Shown piece by piece: positions 25,140 through 34,050 of a stretch of DNA of 64,000 nucleotides (positions are counted from its first letter, which is position 1; the number at the start of each line of letters is the position of its first letter). The translations under genes were made by a program, and so were the position numbers. Location of the stretch: positions 248,001 to 312,000 of the forward strand of contig JBGAGT010000003.1 in the NCBI GenBank assembly GCA_044226535.1, read 5' to 3'. This DNA is from VBCG01 sp044226535. GTDB lineage: Bacteria > Pseudomonadota > Gammaproteobacteria > Burkholderiales > Casimicrobiaceae. Below the pieces are notes generated by a model that saw only the letters and a program-made list of their open reading frames with translations, was not told where the DNA came from and did no database searches.

Positions 25140-26411
25140 CTAGGGAATCACGTGGATGTTACCGGGCGGGATGATGGTGGCGCCGCGCAGCGGATGGGGA
25201 TAGGTGTAGGGGCGGAAGATCGCGGACCAGTTGTTCGCGGCCCCGCATTTGTATACGACATCGGTGTCGGTTGTCGCGTAAAGCGCGTTGGCGGCACAGG
25301 TCTTGGGCAAGGCCGATTCCGCGCCGCTCGCGGGCTGCCAGAAGTCGCGATTCTCGACGATGTAAGTCGAGTCGTATTGCGCGCATGACGAGCAGCTGCC
25401 CGAGGTGCAGAAATTGCGTGGCGAGATGCCGCTGTTGCTCCAGTAGTACGAGGCGTTGACCTGCTGCGGCTTGGGATAGGGCGCGGCGGTGCAGTACGAC
25501 CAGCCCTGGTACTCGGTGGTGTTGATGTAGCCGCTTCCTATGATGGTGTTGTTGGCGAAGACTCCCTTGCCGCCCCGGTGATTGAACACGCGCGTGCTGC
25601 TCATGAGGCTGATGGTGTTGTGATAGTACTCGGAGGACACCGTCCCGGTATCGACCGGATAGGTCCCGGTCACGCCATGCGCATCGAACACTTCCCCACC
25701 CGCGCCGCCGTAGTTGTTCACCGAGTTATGGCGGAACACGATCCGGCCACCACGCCCCGTCTCGACGATGAAGCCGCCCCTCGCCACGGTTTGCGTGAAC
25801 ACGTTGTCCTCGAAGAACGGGTAGTTAGCGCCGCCTTGGGCCACCGGATAGTTCCAGCCGTTCATCTCGGCGCCGATCACGGACACTCCGATGTAGTTGT
25901 CCTGGAACTGGTTGGCATAGAACGTCCCGAACTCGAGGCCCGACAGGACGACTGCGCGCGAATTGCCGTTGAGGAAGCGGTTGTCGTGGATCTTGAGGCC
26001 GGTGATGGCCGTGGTCGCGCTCGGCGCCTGGGCGAGGAAGCAACCGGTCGTGTAGTTGCCATTGAAGCTGAAGCCCGCGAGCTCGAAGGTCTTGGTGGCC
26101 TCGGCAGCCGTGGGGAGGTACTGGACGAGGCCAGTGTTGTAAGGTGCGTTGAGCGTGGTGGTGACGACCGTCAGCGCCGAGCCCGCGCCCTTGAGGGTCA
26201 GCGCCTTGCGGACCGTGACCGGCGCGGACCAGGAACAGGCGCCCGCGGGTACCATGATGGTGTCGCCGCTGGCCGCGGCATCGACCGCGGCCTGGACCGC
26301 CGCTTGCTGGCAGGTCGCCACGGCGACGGTGGCGGCGCGCGACGCGCCCGCCGGCAAGCCCAAGCTGCAGGCCACCACTAAAATCGCGCGAAGGGTCGGT
26401 TTCGTCGCCAT
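25140..26411 (-). CDS. Exported right-handed beta-helix protein
   Basis: A protein of about 423 residues with a Sec signal (TLRAILVVACSLGL, cleavage likely after ASRA). It then shows pectate-lyase-type helix entry: DAAASGDTIMVPAG, KALTLKGAGSALTV, ITGLKIHDNRFLNG and repeated N-rich turns (FQDNYIGVSVIG, YHNTISLMSSTRVF). Such folds are found in polysaccharide lyases and epimerases; no catalytic motif could be assigned. The C-terminus has paired cysteines, TYPHPLRG and ends IPPGNIHVIP, a tail shared with the paralogue at 31.4-32.8 kb. ATG 26411 is used because a promoter -10 overlaps the alternative starts. Confidence 0.75.
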   Translation of the reverse strand: MATKPTLRAILVVACSLGLPAGASRAATVAVATCQQAAVQAAVDAAASGDTIMVPAGACSWSAPVTVRKALTLKGAGSALTVVTTTLNAPYNTGLVQYLPTAAEATKTFELAGFSFNGNYTTGCFLAQAPSATTAITGLKIHDNRFLNGNSRAVVLSGLEFGTFYANQFQDNYIGVSVIGAEMNGWNYPVAQGGANYPFFEDNVFTQTVARGGFIVETGRGGRIVFRHNSVNNYGGAGGEVFDAHGVTGTYPVDTGTVSSEYYHNTISLMSSTRVFNHRGGKGVFANNTIIGSGYINTTEYQGWSYCTAAPYPKPQQVNASYYWSNSGISPRNFCTSGSCSSCAQYDSTYIVENRDFWQPASGAESALPKTCAANALYATTDTDVVYKCGAANNWSAIFRPYTYPHPLRGATIIPPGNIHVIP

Positions 26412-26412
26412 G

Positions 26413-26440
26413 TTGACATTCCATGCCAATGTCATAATAC
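26413..26440 (+). promoter_or_regulatory. Sigma70-type promoter for the ATP-grasp gene
   Basis: TTGACA (26413-26418), a 16-base spacer and TAATAC (26435-26440), about 50 bases upstream of ATG 26490. It is the best match to the sigma70 consensus seen in the window. The spacer is filled by a palindrome, and the -10 overlaps that of a minus-strand promoter. Confidence 0.6.
26414..26434. promoter_or_regulatory. Palindrome TGACATT-N7-AATGTCA
   Basis: Perfect 7-bp arms separated by 7 bases, filling the space between the -35 and -10 of the plus-strand promoter and covering the start of the minus-strand transcript. This is a natural operator position for coordinated repression of the beta-helix and ATP-grasp genes. 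The regulator is unknown. Confidence 0.5.
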
Positions 26441-26466
26441 TACCGACCAAGGGCCCCGTCCGTCAA
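26437..26466 (-). promoter_or_regulatory. Putative promoter for the beta-helix gene
   Basis: On the minus strand TTGACG (26466-26461), an 18-base spacer and TAGTAT (26442-26437). Transcription would begin near 26430, leaving a short leader before ATG 26411. This is the main reason for preferring that ATG over those at 26435 and 26450. Confidence 0.4.
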
Positions 26467-26489
26467 ATCCGCGAGCGACGCGCGCATCG

Positions 26490-27677
26490 ATGCAGCCCCG
26501 CGTCCTGATCGTTTCCGCCTGCGAATGGCTGGCCACGGCGCGGCTCGCACTCGCGCTGCGTGAATGCGGATGCACAGTAATGGCCGTGCTGCCGCCGCGC
26601 CATCCTCTCAGGGCGGTCAATGCGGACGTCGACCTGCATATCCGCAGGGCGAGCGCCGGCGGCAGGGCCGTCGCGTCGGCGATCGCAGATTTCCGCCCGG
26701 ATCTGGTGATCCCGGGCGATGACCATGCGACGAGCCACTTGCACGCGCTTCACGCGAGCGCAGGCGCAGCCGGCAATGTTCTGACCGTAGACCTGCTCGA
26801 GCGTTCCCTGGGGCCGCCATCGTCCTACAAGGTGGCTCGCTCGCGCTTCGACCTCCTCGAGCTCGCAGCCGCAGAAGGTGTCCGCGTGCCGCCCACCGGC
26901 CGCGTGACGACGGACGCCGACGTCGAAGCTTGGGGCCGGCGCCATGGGTTCCCGGCGGTGCTCAAGCTCGACGGTACGTTTTCCGCGGGTGGGGTGCGCG
27001 TCGCGCGTTCACCCGCCGAGGCCACGGCAGCCCTGGCCTCGCTGAAGGCGCCGCGCAGCCTGCCGCGCGCCCTCGCGCGCGCCGTGCTTGACCGCGACCC
27101 CGCGCCCTTGCGCGAGCGGCTTCGCGCCAGGCCGCGCGGCATCAGCATGCAACGATACGTCGATGGGCACGACGCCAACGTCGCCGTGGCCTGCTGGCAG
27201 GGGCGCGTGCTGGCGAGCATCGCCGTCGATGTGCTGCACACGCGCGTGTCGAGGGGGCCTTCCTCGCTGATCGAGCGGGTCGAGGCTCCGAGCATGGTAC
27301 GCGCCGCCCGCGCGCTCTGCGCACGGCTGTCACTGACAGGGCTGTACGGATTCGACTTCGTGGTCGACCGCGTAACTGGCGAGGCCGTGTTGATCGAGAT
27401 GAACCCTCGCGCCACGCAGACCTGCCACCTCGCGCTGGGTCCCGGGCGGGATTTGCCGGCCGCCCTCGTGGCTGCGCTCAGCGGCGCGCCGGAAGCCCCG
27501 CGCCCCACCGTGACACGGGCCACGCGCATCGCCCTGTTTCCACAGGAGCTGCAGCGCGACCCCACCGGGGCTGCGCTGGCCAGCGCCTATCACGACGTGC
27601 CTTGGAACGAGCTCGGCCTGGTGCGCCAGGCGCTGGCGGAGACCGCGCGCCTGCGGCATCGAGCCGGCGCGCGCTGA
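26490..27677 (+). CDS. ATP-grasp family ligase
   Basis: A 395-residue protein with an N-terminal pre-ATP-grasp domain (RVLIVSACEWLATARLAL, DLVIPGDDHATSHL), then an ATP-grasp core: FPAVLKLDGTFSAGGVRVA, MQRYVDGHDANVAVACW, LYGFDFVVDRV and the metal-binding VLIEMNPRATQTCHL. The superfamily joins a carboxylate to an amine or thiol through an acyl phosphate. Next to FemAB-like and deacetylase genes it could attach an amino acid or similar group to the glycan (inference). It has its own promoter and converges on the bi-domain oxidoreductase. Confidence 0.8.
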   Translation: MQPRVLIVSACEWLATARLALALRECGCTVMAVLPPRHPLRAVNADVDLHIRRASAGGRAVASAIADFRPDLVIPGDDHATSHLHALHASAGAAGNVLTVDLLERSLGPPSSYKVARSRFDLLELAAAEGVRVPPTGRVTTDADVEAWGRRHGFPAVLKLDGTFSAGGVRVARSPAEATAALASLKAPRSLPRALARAVLDRDPAPLRERLRARPRGISMQRYVDGHDANVAVACWQGRVLASIAVDVLHTRVSRGPSSLIERVEAPSMVRAARALCARLSLTGLYGFDFVVDRVTGEAVLIEMNPRATQTCHLALGPGRDLPAALVAALSGAPEAPRPTVTRATRIALFPQELQRDPTGAALASAYHDVPWNELGLVRQALAETARLRHRAGAR

Positions 27678-27696
27678 ACGGCATCAAGCCCGCACG

Positions 27697-29850
27697 TCAG
27701 GGGCCCACGGCCACCGGCGCCGAGGTGCGCAGCGACTCCATGGCCGCGAAGGTGGCGCGCGCCACCTCCACGATGTCCGACCAGGGCAGCGGCGAGGGAC
27801 CGCCGGTGCGGATCGCGTCGAAGAACGCCGCGACCATCGCAGCCTGGCCCTTGTCCTGGAAGAGCAGCTTGCGCGTGGTGGTCTTGCCTAGGGCGTGGAT
27901 GTCGAGCTCGCGGAAATCGCGCAACACCGCGCTGCTGCCGTCCTTGTGGACTTCGAGGTACTCCTTGGGAAGCTGCTTGTTGCCGTTCGCCAGGTAGGCG
28001 ACGCTGCCGACCGAGCCATTGGCGAAGCGGATGTTGATACTGACCGCATCCTGCGAGTCGCCGGCGCCCGGCAGGGCGAATGCGTGCACCTCGATCGGCG
28101 GTGACCCGTTGACGCATGTCATGAGGTCGATGAAGTGGCAGGCCTCGCCGACGATGCGCCCCCCGCTGCGCGCGGTGTCGAGGATCCAGCTATCGGCGGG
28201 CAGTGCGCCCGCGCTGATGCGATAGGTCATCGCCATGGGGCCCGGTCCGATGGCCTCGCGCAGTGCGGTGACCAGCGGCGCGTGGCGGCGGTTGAAACCG
28301 ACGAACACGATGCGCTCGTCGCCCGGTGCGCGTGCCGCCAACGCATCTGAGATCGACTCGAGCTCGTCTTCGCGGATGCACAGCGGCTTCTCGACGTACG
28401 CATTCTTCCGCGCGCGGATCGCCCGCTCGACGTAGCGTGCGTGGCTATCGTGGCGAGTGGCAATGAACACCGTGCCGACGGCGTCGTTGTCAAAGATGTC
28501 CTGGGCGTCGGTGGTGCAGGACTCGAACGCGAAGCGTTCGGCTACGCTGCGCGCGTTGAGGCCCGAGCTCGTCATCACCGCGACGCGGCGAACCGAGTTA
28601 TCCTTCGGGAGGTTCGGCAACAGGTGCCCCAGCGCATAGCTGCCGGCGCCGATGAAGGCGATTCCGGAGGCGCCGGGCGCCGGCGCAGGCGAGCGCAGGG
28701 CAACGGGCCCGCGCGCCTCCTGCTCCGCGGCTTGGTAGCGCAACAGCACGCCCAAGTGAAACGCCTCGCGCCCGGCGATCATGTCGTACGCCCGTGGCGC
28801 ATCCTCCAGCGCGAAGGCATGCGTCGTGAGGTAGCCGAGATCAATTCGGCGGCCTGCGAGGCAATCCTGGAAGGCCTCCATGTTGCGGCGCTCGGTCCAG
28901 CGCACGTAGCCCGCCGGGTAGTCGATGCCTTGGTCTTCGTAGACTGCATCGTACCGGCCCGGGCCGTAGGAGCAGGACATGCGCAGCTCGAGCTCCTTCT
29001 GGTAGTAGTGCGGCTCGCGGTCGAAGCCGGTGGGCACGCTGCCGACCACCACCACCTTGCCACGCTTGCGCAGGACGCTGCCCGAGAAGTTGACCGGGTC
29101 GGTGCTGCCCGAGGCTGCCGTGATGATCGCGGCATCGGCGCCGAGGCCGCGGGTGAAGCGGCGAATGCGTTCGGGCAGGCCCGGTTCGTCGCGCAGCGCG
29201 GCGAAGTCGCAGGCATGGGCCTGCGCGAGGCGCACGGCCTCCGGCTCGAGGTCGATGCCGATCGCGTGCACGCCTGCGCTGCGTAGTAGCAAGCAGGTGA
29301 GCTGGCCGATGATCCCCAGCCCGATCACCACGCAGGTTTCGCCGAGCCCGAGGTCAGCCTGCCGCACGCCTTGCAGGGCGATCGCCCCCAGCGCGTTGTA
29401 GGCGGCGGCCTCGAGGTCTGCGTCTGGCTCGAGGCGCACGCAAAGGTTTTGCGGCACCTGCACGATCTCGGCATGGCCGGCGGCGCTGCCCGCACAGGCT
29501 ACCTTGTCCCCCAGCGCGAAGCCCGAGATGCCGGCGCCCACGCCGATGACGACACCCGCGCAACTGTAGCCCAGCGACGAGTAGGCATCGAGCTTCTTCA
29601 TGGCCGTGCGGTACGCCTGCACCGGGCCCGCCTGGCGCAAGAGGTCGAGCATCTGGCGCGCCTGTTGCGGCCGCTCGCGCGCCTTGCCGATCAGGCCCTT
29701 GCGCGCAGCCCGCACCTTGCTTCCCTCGGTGCCCGCGGAGATCACTGAACAGGCATTGCGCACCATGATCATGCCGCTGGCGAGCACCGGCGGCGGCACG
29801 TCGATGACGACGGTCTTACCGTCCATCAGCTTTTGCGTGAGCTGCTTCAT
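27697..29850 (-). CDS. Bi-domain oxidoreductase: zinc-type alcohol dehydrogenase plus Gfo/Idh/MocA
   Basis: A 717-residue fusion. Residues about 1-365 form an MDR-type dehydrogenase (SVISAGTEGSKVRAARK, SLGYSCAGVVIGVGAG, nucleotide motif CVVIGLGIIGQLTCLLL). Residues about 390-717 form a Gfo/Idh/MocA dehydrogenase (IAFIGAGSYALGHLLPNLP, AYVEKPLCIREDELE, GEACHFIDLMTCVNG). This fusion recurs in surface-polysaccharide loci, where it may carry out paired oxidation and reduction of a nucleotide sugar. ATG 29850 follows the flippase stop by 7 bases; a start further upstream lies inside the flippase. Confidence 0.85.
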   Translation of the reverse strand: MKQLTQKLMDGKTVVIDVPPPVLASGMIMVRNACSVISAGTEGSKVRAARKGLIGKARERPQQARQMLDLLRQAGPVQAYRTAMKKLDAYSSLGYSCAGVVIGVGAGISGFALGDKVACAGSAAGHAEIVQVPQNLCVRLEPDADLEAAAYNALGAIALQGVRQADLGLGETCVVIGLGIIGQLTCLLLRSAGVHAIGIDLEPEAVRLAQAHACDFAALRDEPGLPERIRRFTRGLGADAAIITAASGSTDPVNFSGSVLRKRGKVVVVGSVPTGFDREPHYYQKELELRMSCSYGPGRYDAVYEDQGIDYPAGYVRWTERRNMEAFQDCLAGRRIDLGYLTTHAFALEDAPRAYDMIAGREAFHLGVLLRYQAAEQEARGPVALRSPAPAPGASGIAFIGAGSYALGHLLPNLPKDNSVRRVAVMTSSGLNARSVAERFAFESCTTDAQDIFDNDAVGTVFIATRHDSHARYVERAIRARKNAYVEKPLCIREDELESISDALAARAPGDERIVFVGFNRRHAPLVTALREAIGPGPMAMTYRISAGALPADSWILDTARSGGRIVGEACHFIDLMTCVNGSPPIEVHAFALPGAGDSQDAVSINIRFANGSVGSVAYLANGNKQLPKEYLEVHKDGSSAVLRDFRELDIHALGKTTTRKLLFQDKGQAAMVAAFFDAIRTGGPSPLPWSDIVEVARATFAAMESLRTSAPVAVGP

Positions 29851-29857
29851 GTCGAGG

Positions 29858-31375
29858 TCATCGCGGGGCGAAGGGCCAGGCACCGGCTGAACGCAGCAGG
29901 CCAGCGTAATAATGCCGCTTGCCGAACACCAATAGCAGGATCAGCAGGTAGAGCGCAAACAGCAGCGCGGTGCCCGCGGTGAGGCGCGCCAGGGGTGGCC
30001 CGATCTGCATGATGCTGCCGTGGCCGAGTTGTAGCAGGACGCCGGTGGCGATGCACGAGAGCAGGGGGAACAGCGCGGCCGTCGCGAGGTCGCGACCGCC
30101 GATCGCGGTACCCGATCGCGACCACGCGAGTACCGGCAGGGCGAGTGCCAGCATAGCGAGCGAGAAACCCAGGGCGACGCCCTGAGCGCCGCTGCCGAGC
30201 CCCAGCGCGTAGCCGGCGATTACCACGGGCGCGATTACCAGCGAAATGCGCAGCGTGCGCAGCGCCAGGCCGCTTGATTGCAGCAGGACCACGAAGGGAT
30301 TGATCAGCGCGAAAACGATCATGGTCGGCGTCAGCAGGCGGAAGATGTTCGCGGCCGCATGCCATTGCGGTCCCAGCAACACCAGCACGAGGTCGTCGGC
30401 GAACACCGCGCACGCGAGCGTCACGGGCATCACCAGCGCGAGGTAGAGGCTGTAGCTCGCGAGGAAATAGCGACGCAGGCGCGCAGGGTCGTCCTGTACC
30501 CGCGACAGCGCCGGGAACATCACCGAGCCGATGATAGCGTTGAGGTTGTCGCCAGGCAGGCTGACGAGCTGGTAGGCGCGCCCATAGACGCCGAGGACCT
30601 CGGGACCCCAGAAGCGCCCGAGCAGGACCTTGTCCGCGTTGTAGCCGACGTAGGTGGCCAAGCCGTGCAGGCTCATCACGCCGCCGAGGTGCAGCATGGG
30701 CCGCAGGCCCGTCCCGCGTTGCGGCCTGCCCGGCAGCCATCCCGTGGCGAGCCAGGCACCGAGCGTGCCGAATGCGGGCAGCGCGATCCACATGGCGACC
30801 AGTACCCAGTAGCCGAAGCCCGCCAACCCCATGGCGATGCCAATGGTGATGTTGAGCGCCAGCGCCGCGGTGTCGATGACGGCGAGCGTGCCAAAGCGCA
30901 TGCCGCGCTGGAGCAGTGCCCGGTGCTGCGCACCCAGGCCATCGAAAAGGAAGCCGATGCCCAGCGCAGCAGTGATCCACAGCAGGAGAGGTTCGTTGTA
31001 GAACGCGCTGAGTAGTGGCGCGAGCGCAAGGCAGATGGCCGCCAGCGCTGCCCCGACCGCGAGGTTGATGTAGAACAGCGTCGAGGTCTGGGCCCTGCTG
31101 ATCGTGGGGCTTTGCACCGTGGCGATGGCGAGGCCCGCGTCGCGGAACAGCCCGAGGATGCCGAGGAACGCCATCGACATGCCGAAGAGGCCGAAATCGT
31201 GCGGCGTGACGAGGCGGGCGATCGCGATCATCGAGACCGTGCGTAGCAGGAAGTTCGCGACCTGGCGCAGCACGGCCATGGCGCCTCCGCGCACCGTGCG
31301 GCGCCGCAGATCCTGCGACACGTCCTCGTCGCCGGCTCTCCCGAACAAGCGATCGGTCGTTCGCCGGCGCACCAT
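29858..31375 (-). CDS. Wzx-type polysaccharide flippase (first)
   Basis: An integral membrane protein of about 505 residues in the MOP/polysaccharide transport family, with 12-14 hydrophobic segments. Typical segments: TVRGGAMAVLRQVANFLLRT, IARLVTPHDFGLFGM, AGLAIATVQSPTISRAQT, YNADKVLLGRFWGPEVLGVY and LVSLPGDNLNAIIG. It flips lipid-linked oligosaccharide across the inner membrane. ATG 31375 (MVRRRTTDRLF) is preferred; a TTG 15 bases upstream lacks a ribosome site. A second flippase of the same subfamily is at 38.4-39.9 kb. Confidence 0.85.
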   Translation of the reverse strand: MVRRRTTDRLFGRAGDEDVSQDLRRRTVRGGAMAVLRQVANFLLRTVSMIAIARLVTPHDFGLFGMSMAFLGILGLFRDAGLAIATVQSPTISRAQTSTLFYINLAVGAALAAICLALAPLLSAFYNEPLLLWITAALGIGFLFDGLGAQHRALLQRGMRFGTLAVIDTAALALNITIGIAMGLAGFGYWVLVAMWIALPAFGTLGAWLATGWLPGRPQRGTGLRPMLHLGGVMSLHGLATYVGYNADKVLLGRFWGPEVLGVYGRAYQLVSLPGDNLNAIIGSVMFPALSRVQDDPARLRRYFLASYSLYLALVMPVTLACAVFADDLVLVLLGPQWHAAANIFRLLTPTMIVFALINPFVVLLQSSGLALRTLRISLVIAPVVIAGYALGLGSGAQGVALGFSLAMLALALPVLAWSRSGTAIGGRDLATAALFPLLSCIATGVLLQLGHGSIMQIGPPLARLTAGTALLFALYLLILLLVFGKRHYYAGLLRSAGAWPFAPR

Positions 31376-31424
31376 CCACCAGGAATCCAATCGGGGACTC
31401 GGCTTTCCGGACCAGAAGGCGTGC

Positions 31425-32753
31425 CTAGAGGATGCGCAGGTTGGAGGGGGCGGCGAGCGCGCTACCCCTCAGGGGATGAGGGTACGTGAGCGGCGTGTAG
31501 GCCAGCGCCCAAGTGTTGCGAGACACGCATTTGTAGAACACGCCACTGGCCCCGAGCGTGTTCCAGCCGCCCTGGTCGGTAGCCCAATAGCCCACGCCAG
31601 CGGTGCAGGTCGCCGGGCGGGCGGCCAAGGTGCCTGCACCGACGCCCGTGGCGCCGGTGAAGCTCGGCGCATAGTTCCAGTACTCCGCGTTCTCGGCGAT
31701 GGCGCTGCAGCAGTCCGACAGCTCGGTCACGGCGCGATTGGCGCCGTTGAGCGTGTTGAGGAAGTAGTACGAATTGGAAACGTGCTGCGGCTGCACGCTG
31801 GTGGTCGGGTCGATGGAGTCCGCGTATTCCTCGCGCACTTGCCAGGAACCGCTGGTGCCGGTGATGGTGTTCTGGAAGAACATGCAGGAGCCGCCGCGGT
31901 GGTCGATGACGGTCGTACCGCGGTCGAGGACGACGTTGTTCCTGTAGATCTCGCAGCCCATCGTCGCGTAGACCCCCGAGGGCTGGTTACCGTGCACGTC
32001 CCACAGCACCTCGTAGGTGCCGGCCGTGAAGTGGTAGGTGTTGAAGCGCGCCACGTAGCGGCCGCCGTGCCCACCGTAGTGGAACGCGGAATTGCCGACC
32101 ATCGTGTTGTCTTCCCAGTAGAAGTTGTTCGCGCTCCCGTAGGCGAATGTTGTGGTGTTCCACGACACGGCGTAGTTGCCGTAGTTGTTGCCGACGACCT
32201 TGCAGTCGGTGAAGGTGTTGAGGTAGGCCACGCCCCACACGTCGCCGTTCTCGCCGATGCGCAGGCAGGCTACGTCGGTCGATGACCCGTCGCTGGTCAT
32301 GCGGCTGAACTGGTTGTGGTGGATCTTGACCTTGGTGATCGGGGTCGTGGCCGTGCTGTTGAGCCAGATGCCGCCGGAGCGCCCGTTGTTCATGTCGAAC
32401 GAAAACCCGAACACCTCGAAGGGCGCGTCGGACGCGATGGACGTGGCATCAGGCTTGTAGACCACGAGGAAGCTGCCGGCGGCGAGGCCGCTCAGGATGT
32501 TGGTGGCGCCGGCCCCGGCGCCCTGCAGCGTGATGCCCTTGGTGATGGTCAGGCTGGACGTCCAGGTGGTGGCCGCGCAGGCCGGGACCTGGACGACGTC
32601 GCCGTAGGTCGAGGCCGCGACAGCCGTGCCGACGTCGGCGCGCGAGCAGGACGCGGATGCAATAACCTTGGCGAGTGCGGGCTGTGCGATCCACGGCGCA
32701 CACGCCATCGCCCACAGGCATGCGACGAGGAATGAGGATGGCGAGCGTTTCAT
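31425..32753 (-). CDS. Exported right-handed beta-helix protein (second)
   Basis: A 442-residue protein with a clear signal peptide (SSFLVACLWAMACAPWIA, cleavage after PALA). The body resembles the beta-helix protein at 25.1-26.4 kb: STYGDVVQVPACAATTW, LTITKGITLQGAG, ITKVKIHHNQFSRM, NNFYWEDNTMVGNSAFHYG and TTVIDHRGGSCMFFQNTI. The end matches closely (YKCVSRNTWALAYTPL, TYPHPLRG, APSNLRIL). A role in modifying or binding the exported polysaccharide is likely from fold and context; no catalytic residues are assigned. ATG 32753 has AGGAG upstream. Confidence 0.77.
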   Translation of the reverse strand: MKRSPSSFLVACLWAMACAPWIAQPALAKVIASASCSRADVGTAVAASTYGDVVQVPACAATTWTSSLTITKGITLQGAGAGATNILSGLAAGSFLVVYKPDATSIASDAPFEVFGFSFDMNNGRSGGIWLNSTATTPITKVKIHHNQFSRMTSDGSSTDVACLRIGENGDVWGVAYLNTFTDCKVVGNNYGNYAVSWNTTTFAYGSANNFYWEDNTMVGNSAFHYGGHGGRYVARFNTYHFTAGTYEVLWDVHGNQPSGVYATMGCEIYRNNVVLDRGTTVIDHRGGSCMFFQNTITGTSGSWQVREEYADSIDPTTSVQPQHVSNSYYFLNTLNGANRAVTELSDCCSAIAENAEYWNYAPSFTGATGVGAGTLAARPATCTAGVGYWATDQGGWNTLGASGVFYKCVSRNTWALAYTPLTYPHPLRGSALAAPSNLRIL

Positions 32754-32811
32754 GGCGTGCTCCTGGAGCCGTTTCCGCGGGACCCGTTCGGGCGCCGCGC
32801 TCCGACCAGGG

Positions 32812-32840
32812 ATTATAGAGGGGCAATCGGTGCGGCGCAT
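32812..32840 (-). promoter_or_regulatory. Putative promoter of the second beta-helix gene
   Basis: A perfect TATAAT on the minus strand (32817-32812), about 58 bases before ATG 32753. Seventeen bases upstream the -35 is only ATGCGC, so an activator may be needed. The divergent glycosyltransferase starts at 32940; the rest of the 186-bp gap shows nothing clear. Confidence 0.4.
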
Positions 32841-32939
32841 CCGCGGCGCCCGCCCGCCTCGTTCCGTCGATCGCGGGCCTTGCGCGGCGCCCCGGCTTGG
32901 GCAACGATGCGGCGCGCGCGGCGATGCGCGGCGGCCGAC

Positions 32940-34037
32940 ATGAAAGACGCTTCGATGATCCGAGTCCTGCTCGTGCACGGCGCGAGCATTCCCCATTACC
33001 GGGTACCCATCTATGGGCACCTGGCACAAAGCCTCGGCAAGCACGGCTTCGAGCTCCAGGTGGCGTCGGAGGGGATCCAGCCGGGGAACCCCCACGAGGT
33101 CGCGTTCCCGTTCGAAGCCCTGGAGCTGTCGGCCTCGTCGATCGGGCGCCTGGTGCGGCGGCGCAACATCGACGTCGTGATCATGTTCGTCGACATGCGC
33201 CATCTGTACCTCTTCCCGACGTACCTCGTGGTCAAGGGCCTGCTTCGCCGACGCATGGTCTGGTGGGGACAGGGCCGCGACCTCGCGTCGCCCGATGCCA
33301 CGGTCAAGAACCTTGCCTATGGGCTCGAGCACGCGCTGTGCGACGCCATCATCCTGTACGCCCGCCACCTCGAGAAGTACATTGCGCTGCAGGCGCGCGG
33401 CAAGGTCTTTGTCGCCAACAACACGCTGGTGATCGACTACCAGGGCCTCGACCCCCGGCGGCGAGGCGACGTGCTCGCGAAGCACGGCATCCATACGCCG
33501 CGCAACATCATCTGCGTGGGGCGCATTCAGCGCCGCAAGCGGCTCGACCGGCTGGTCGTCGCGCACGCCGCGATGAAGCGCGACGACGTGGGCCTGATCC
33601 TGGTGGGGCCGGACACCGAGGGCATCCTCGACACCCTCACGGGCGACAATGTGTTCCGCCTGGGCGCCATCTACGGCGACGACAAGTTCGACCTGATGTC
33701 GGCCGCGGACGTCTACTGCCTCCCGGGCGCGGTGGGCCTCAGCATCGTCGACGCGTTCCATTGCGGACTGCCGCTGGTCACCGAGGCGGGCGACGAGTCG
33801 GCCGAGATGATGTACCTCAAGGACGGCGAGAACGGCTTCATCGTCCCGCGCGGCGACGCGACGCAACTGCGCGAGCGCCTGCTGCAGCTGCTCGACGACG
33901 ATGCGCTGCGCACGCGCTTTTCCGAGGCGGCACGCCGCGAGATCCGCGAGTCCGGCAGCATCGATGCGATGGCAGGCGGCTTCCTGGCCGCACTGCAATA
34001 CGCGACACGGGGACTTCCGGGGCGCGGCGAACGCTGA
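32940..34037 (+). CDS. Glycosyltransferase (GT4-like, GT-B fold)
   Basis: A 365-residue protein. N-terminal VLLVHGASIPHYRVPIYGHL marks the acceptor domain. The C-terminal domain has NIICVGRIQRRKRLDRLV, VGLILVGPDTEGILDT and a donor-site region AVGLSIVDAFHCGLPLVTE, where Asp replaces the first Glu of the usual EX7E motif. FRLGAIYGDDKFDLMSAADV is also typical of the family. It probably adds one sugar of the repeat unit in the cytoplasm. ATG 32940 (MKDASMIRV) is used; a second ATG five codons on is possible. Confidence 0.83.
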   Translation: MKDASMIRVLLVHGASIPHYRVPIYGHLAQSLGKHGFELQVASEGIQPGNPHEVAFPFEALELSASSIGRLVRRRNIDVVIMFVDMRHLYLFPTYLVVKGLLRRRMVWWGQGRDLASPDATVKNLAYGLEHALCDAIILYARHLEKYIALQARGKVFVANNTLVIDYQGLDPRRRGDVLAKHGIHTPRNIICVGRIQRRKRLDRLVVAHAAMKRDDVGLILVGPDTEGILDTLTGDNVFRLGAIYGDDKFDLMSAADVYCLPGAVGLSIVDAFHCGLPLVTEAGDESAEMMYLKDGENGFIVPRGDATQLRERLLQLLDDDALRTRFSEAARREIRESGSIDAMAGGFLAALQYATRGLPGRGER

Positions 34038-34050
34038 ACCCGGATGCGCG

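Noticed and set aside
31425..33998. Very long minus-strand frame reaching to 33998
   Set aside because: Only the part from ATG 32753 has a signal peptide and beta-helix. The rest is antisense to the glycosyltransferase.
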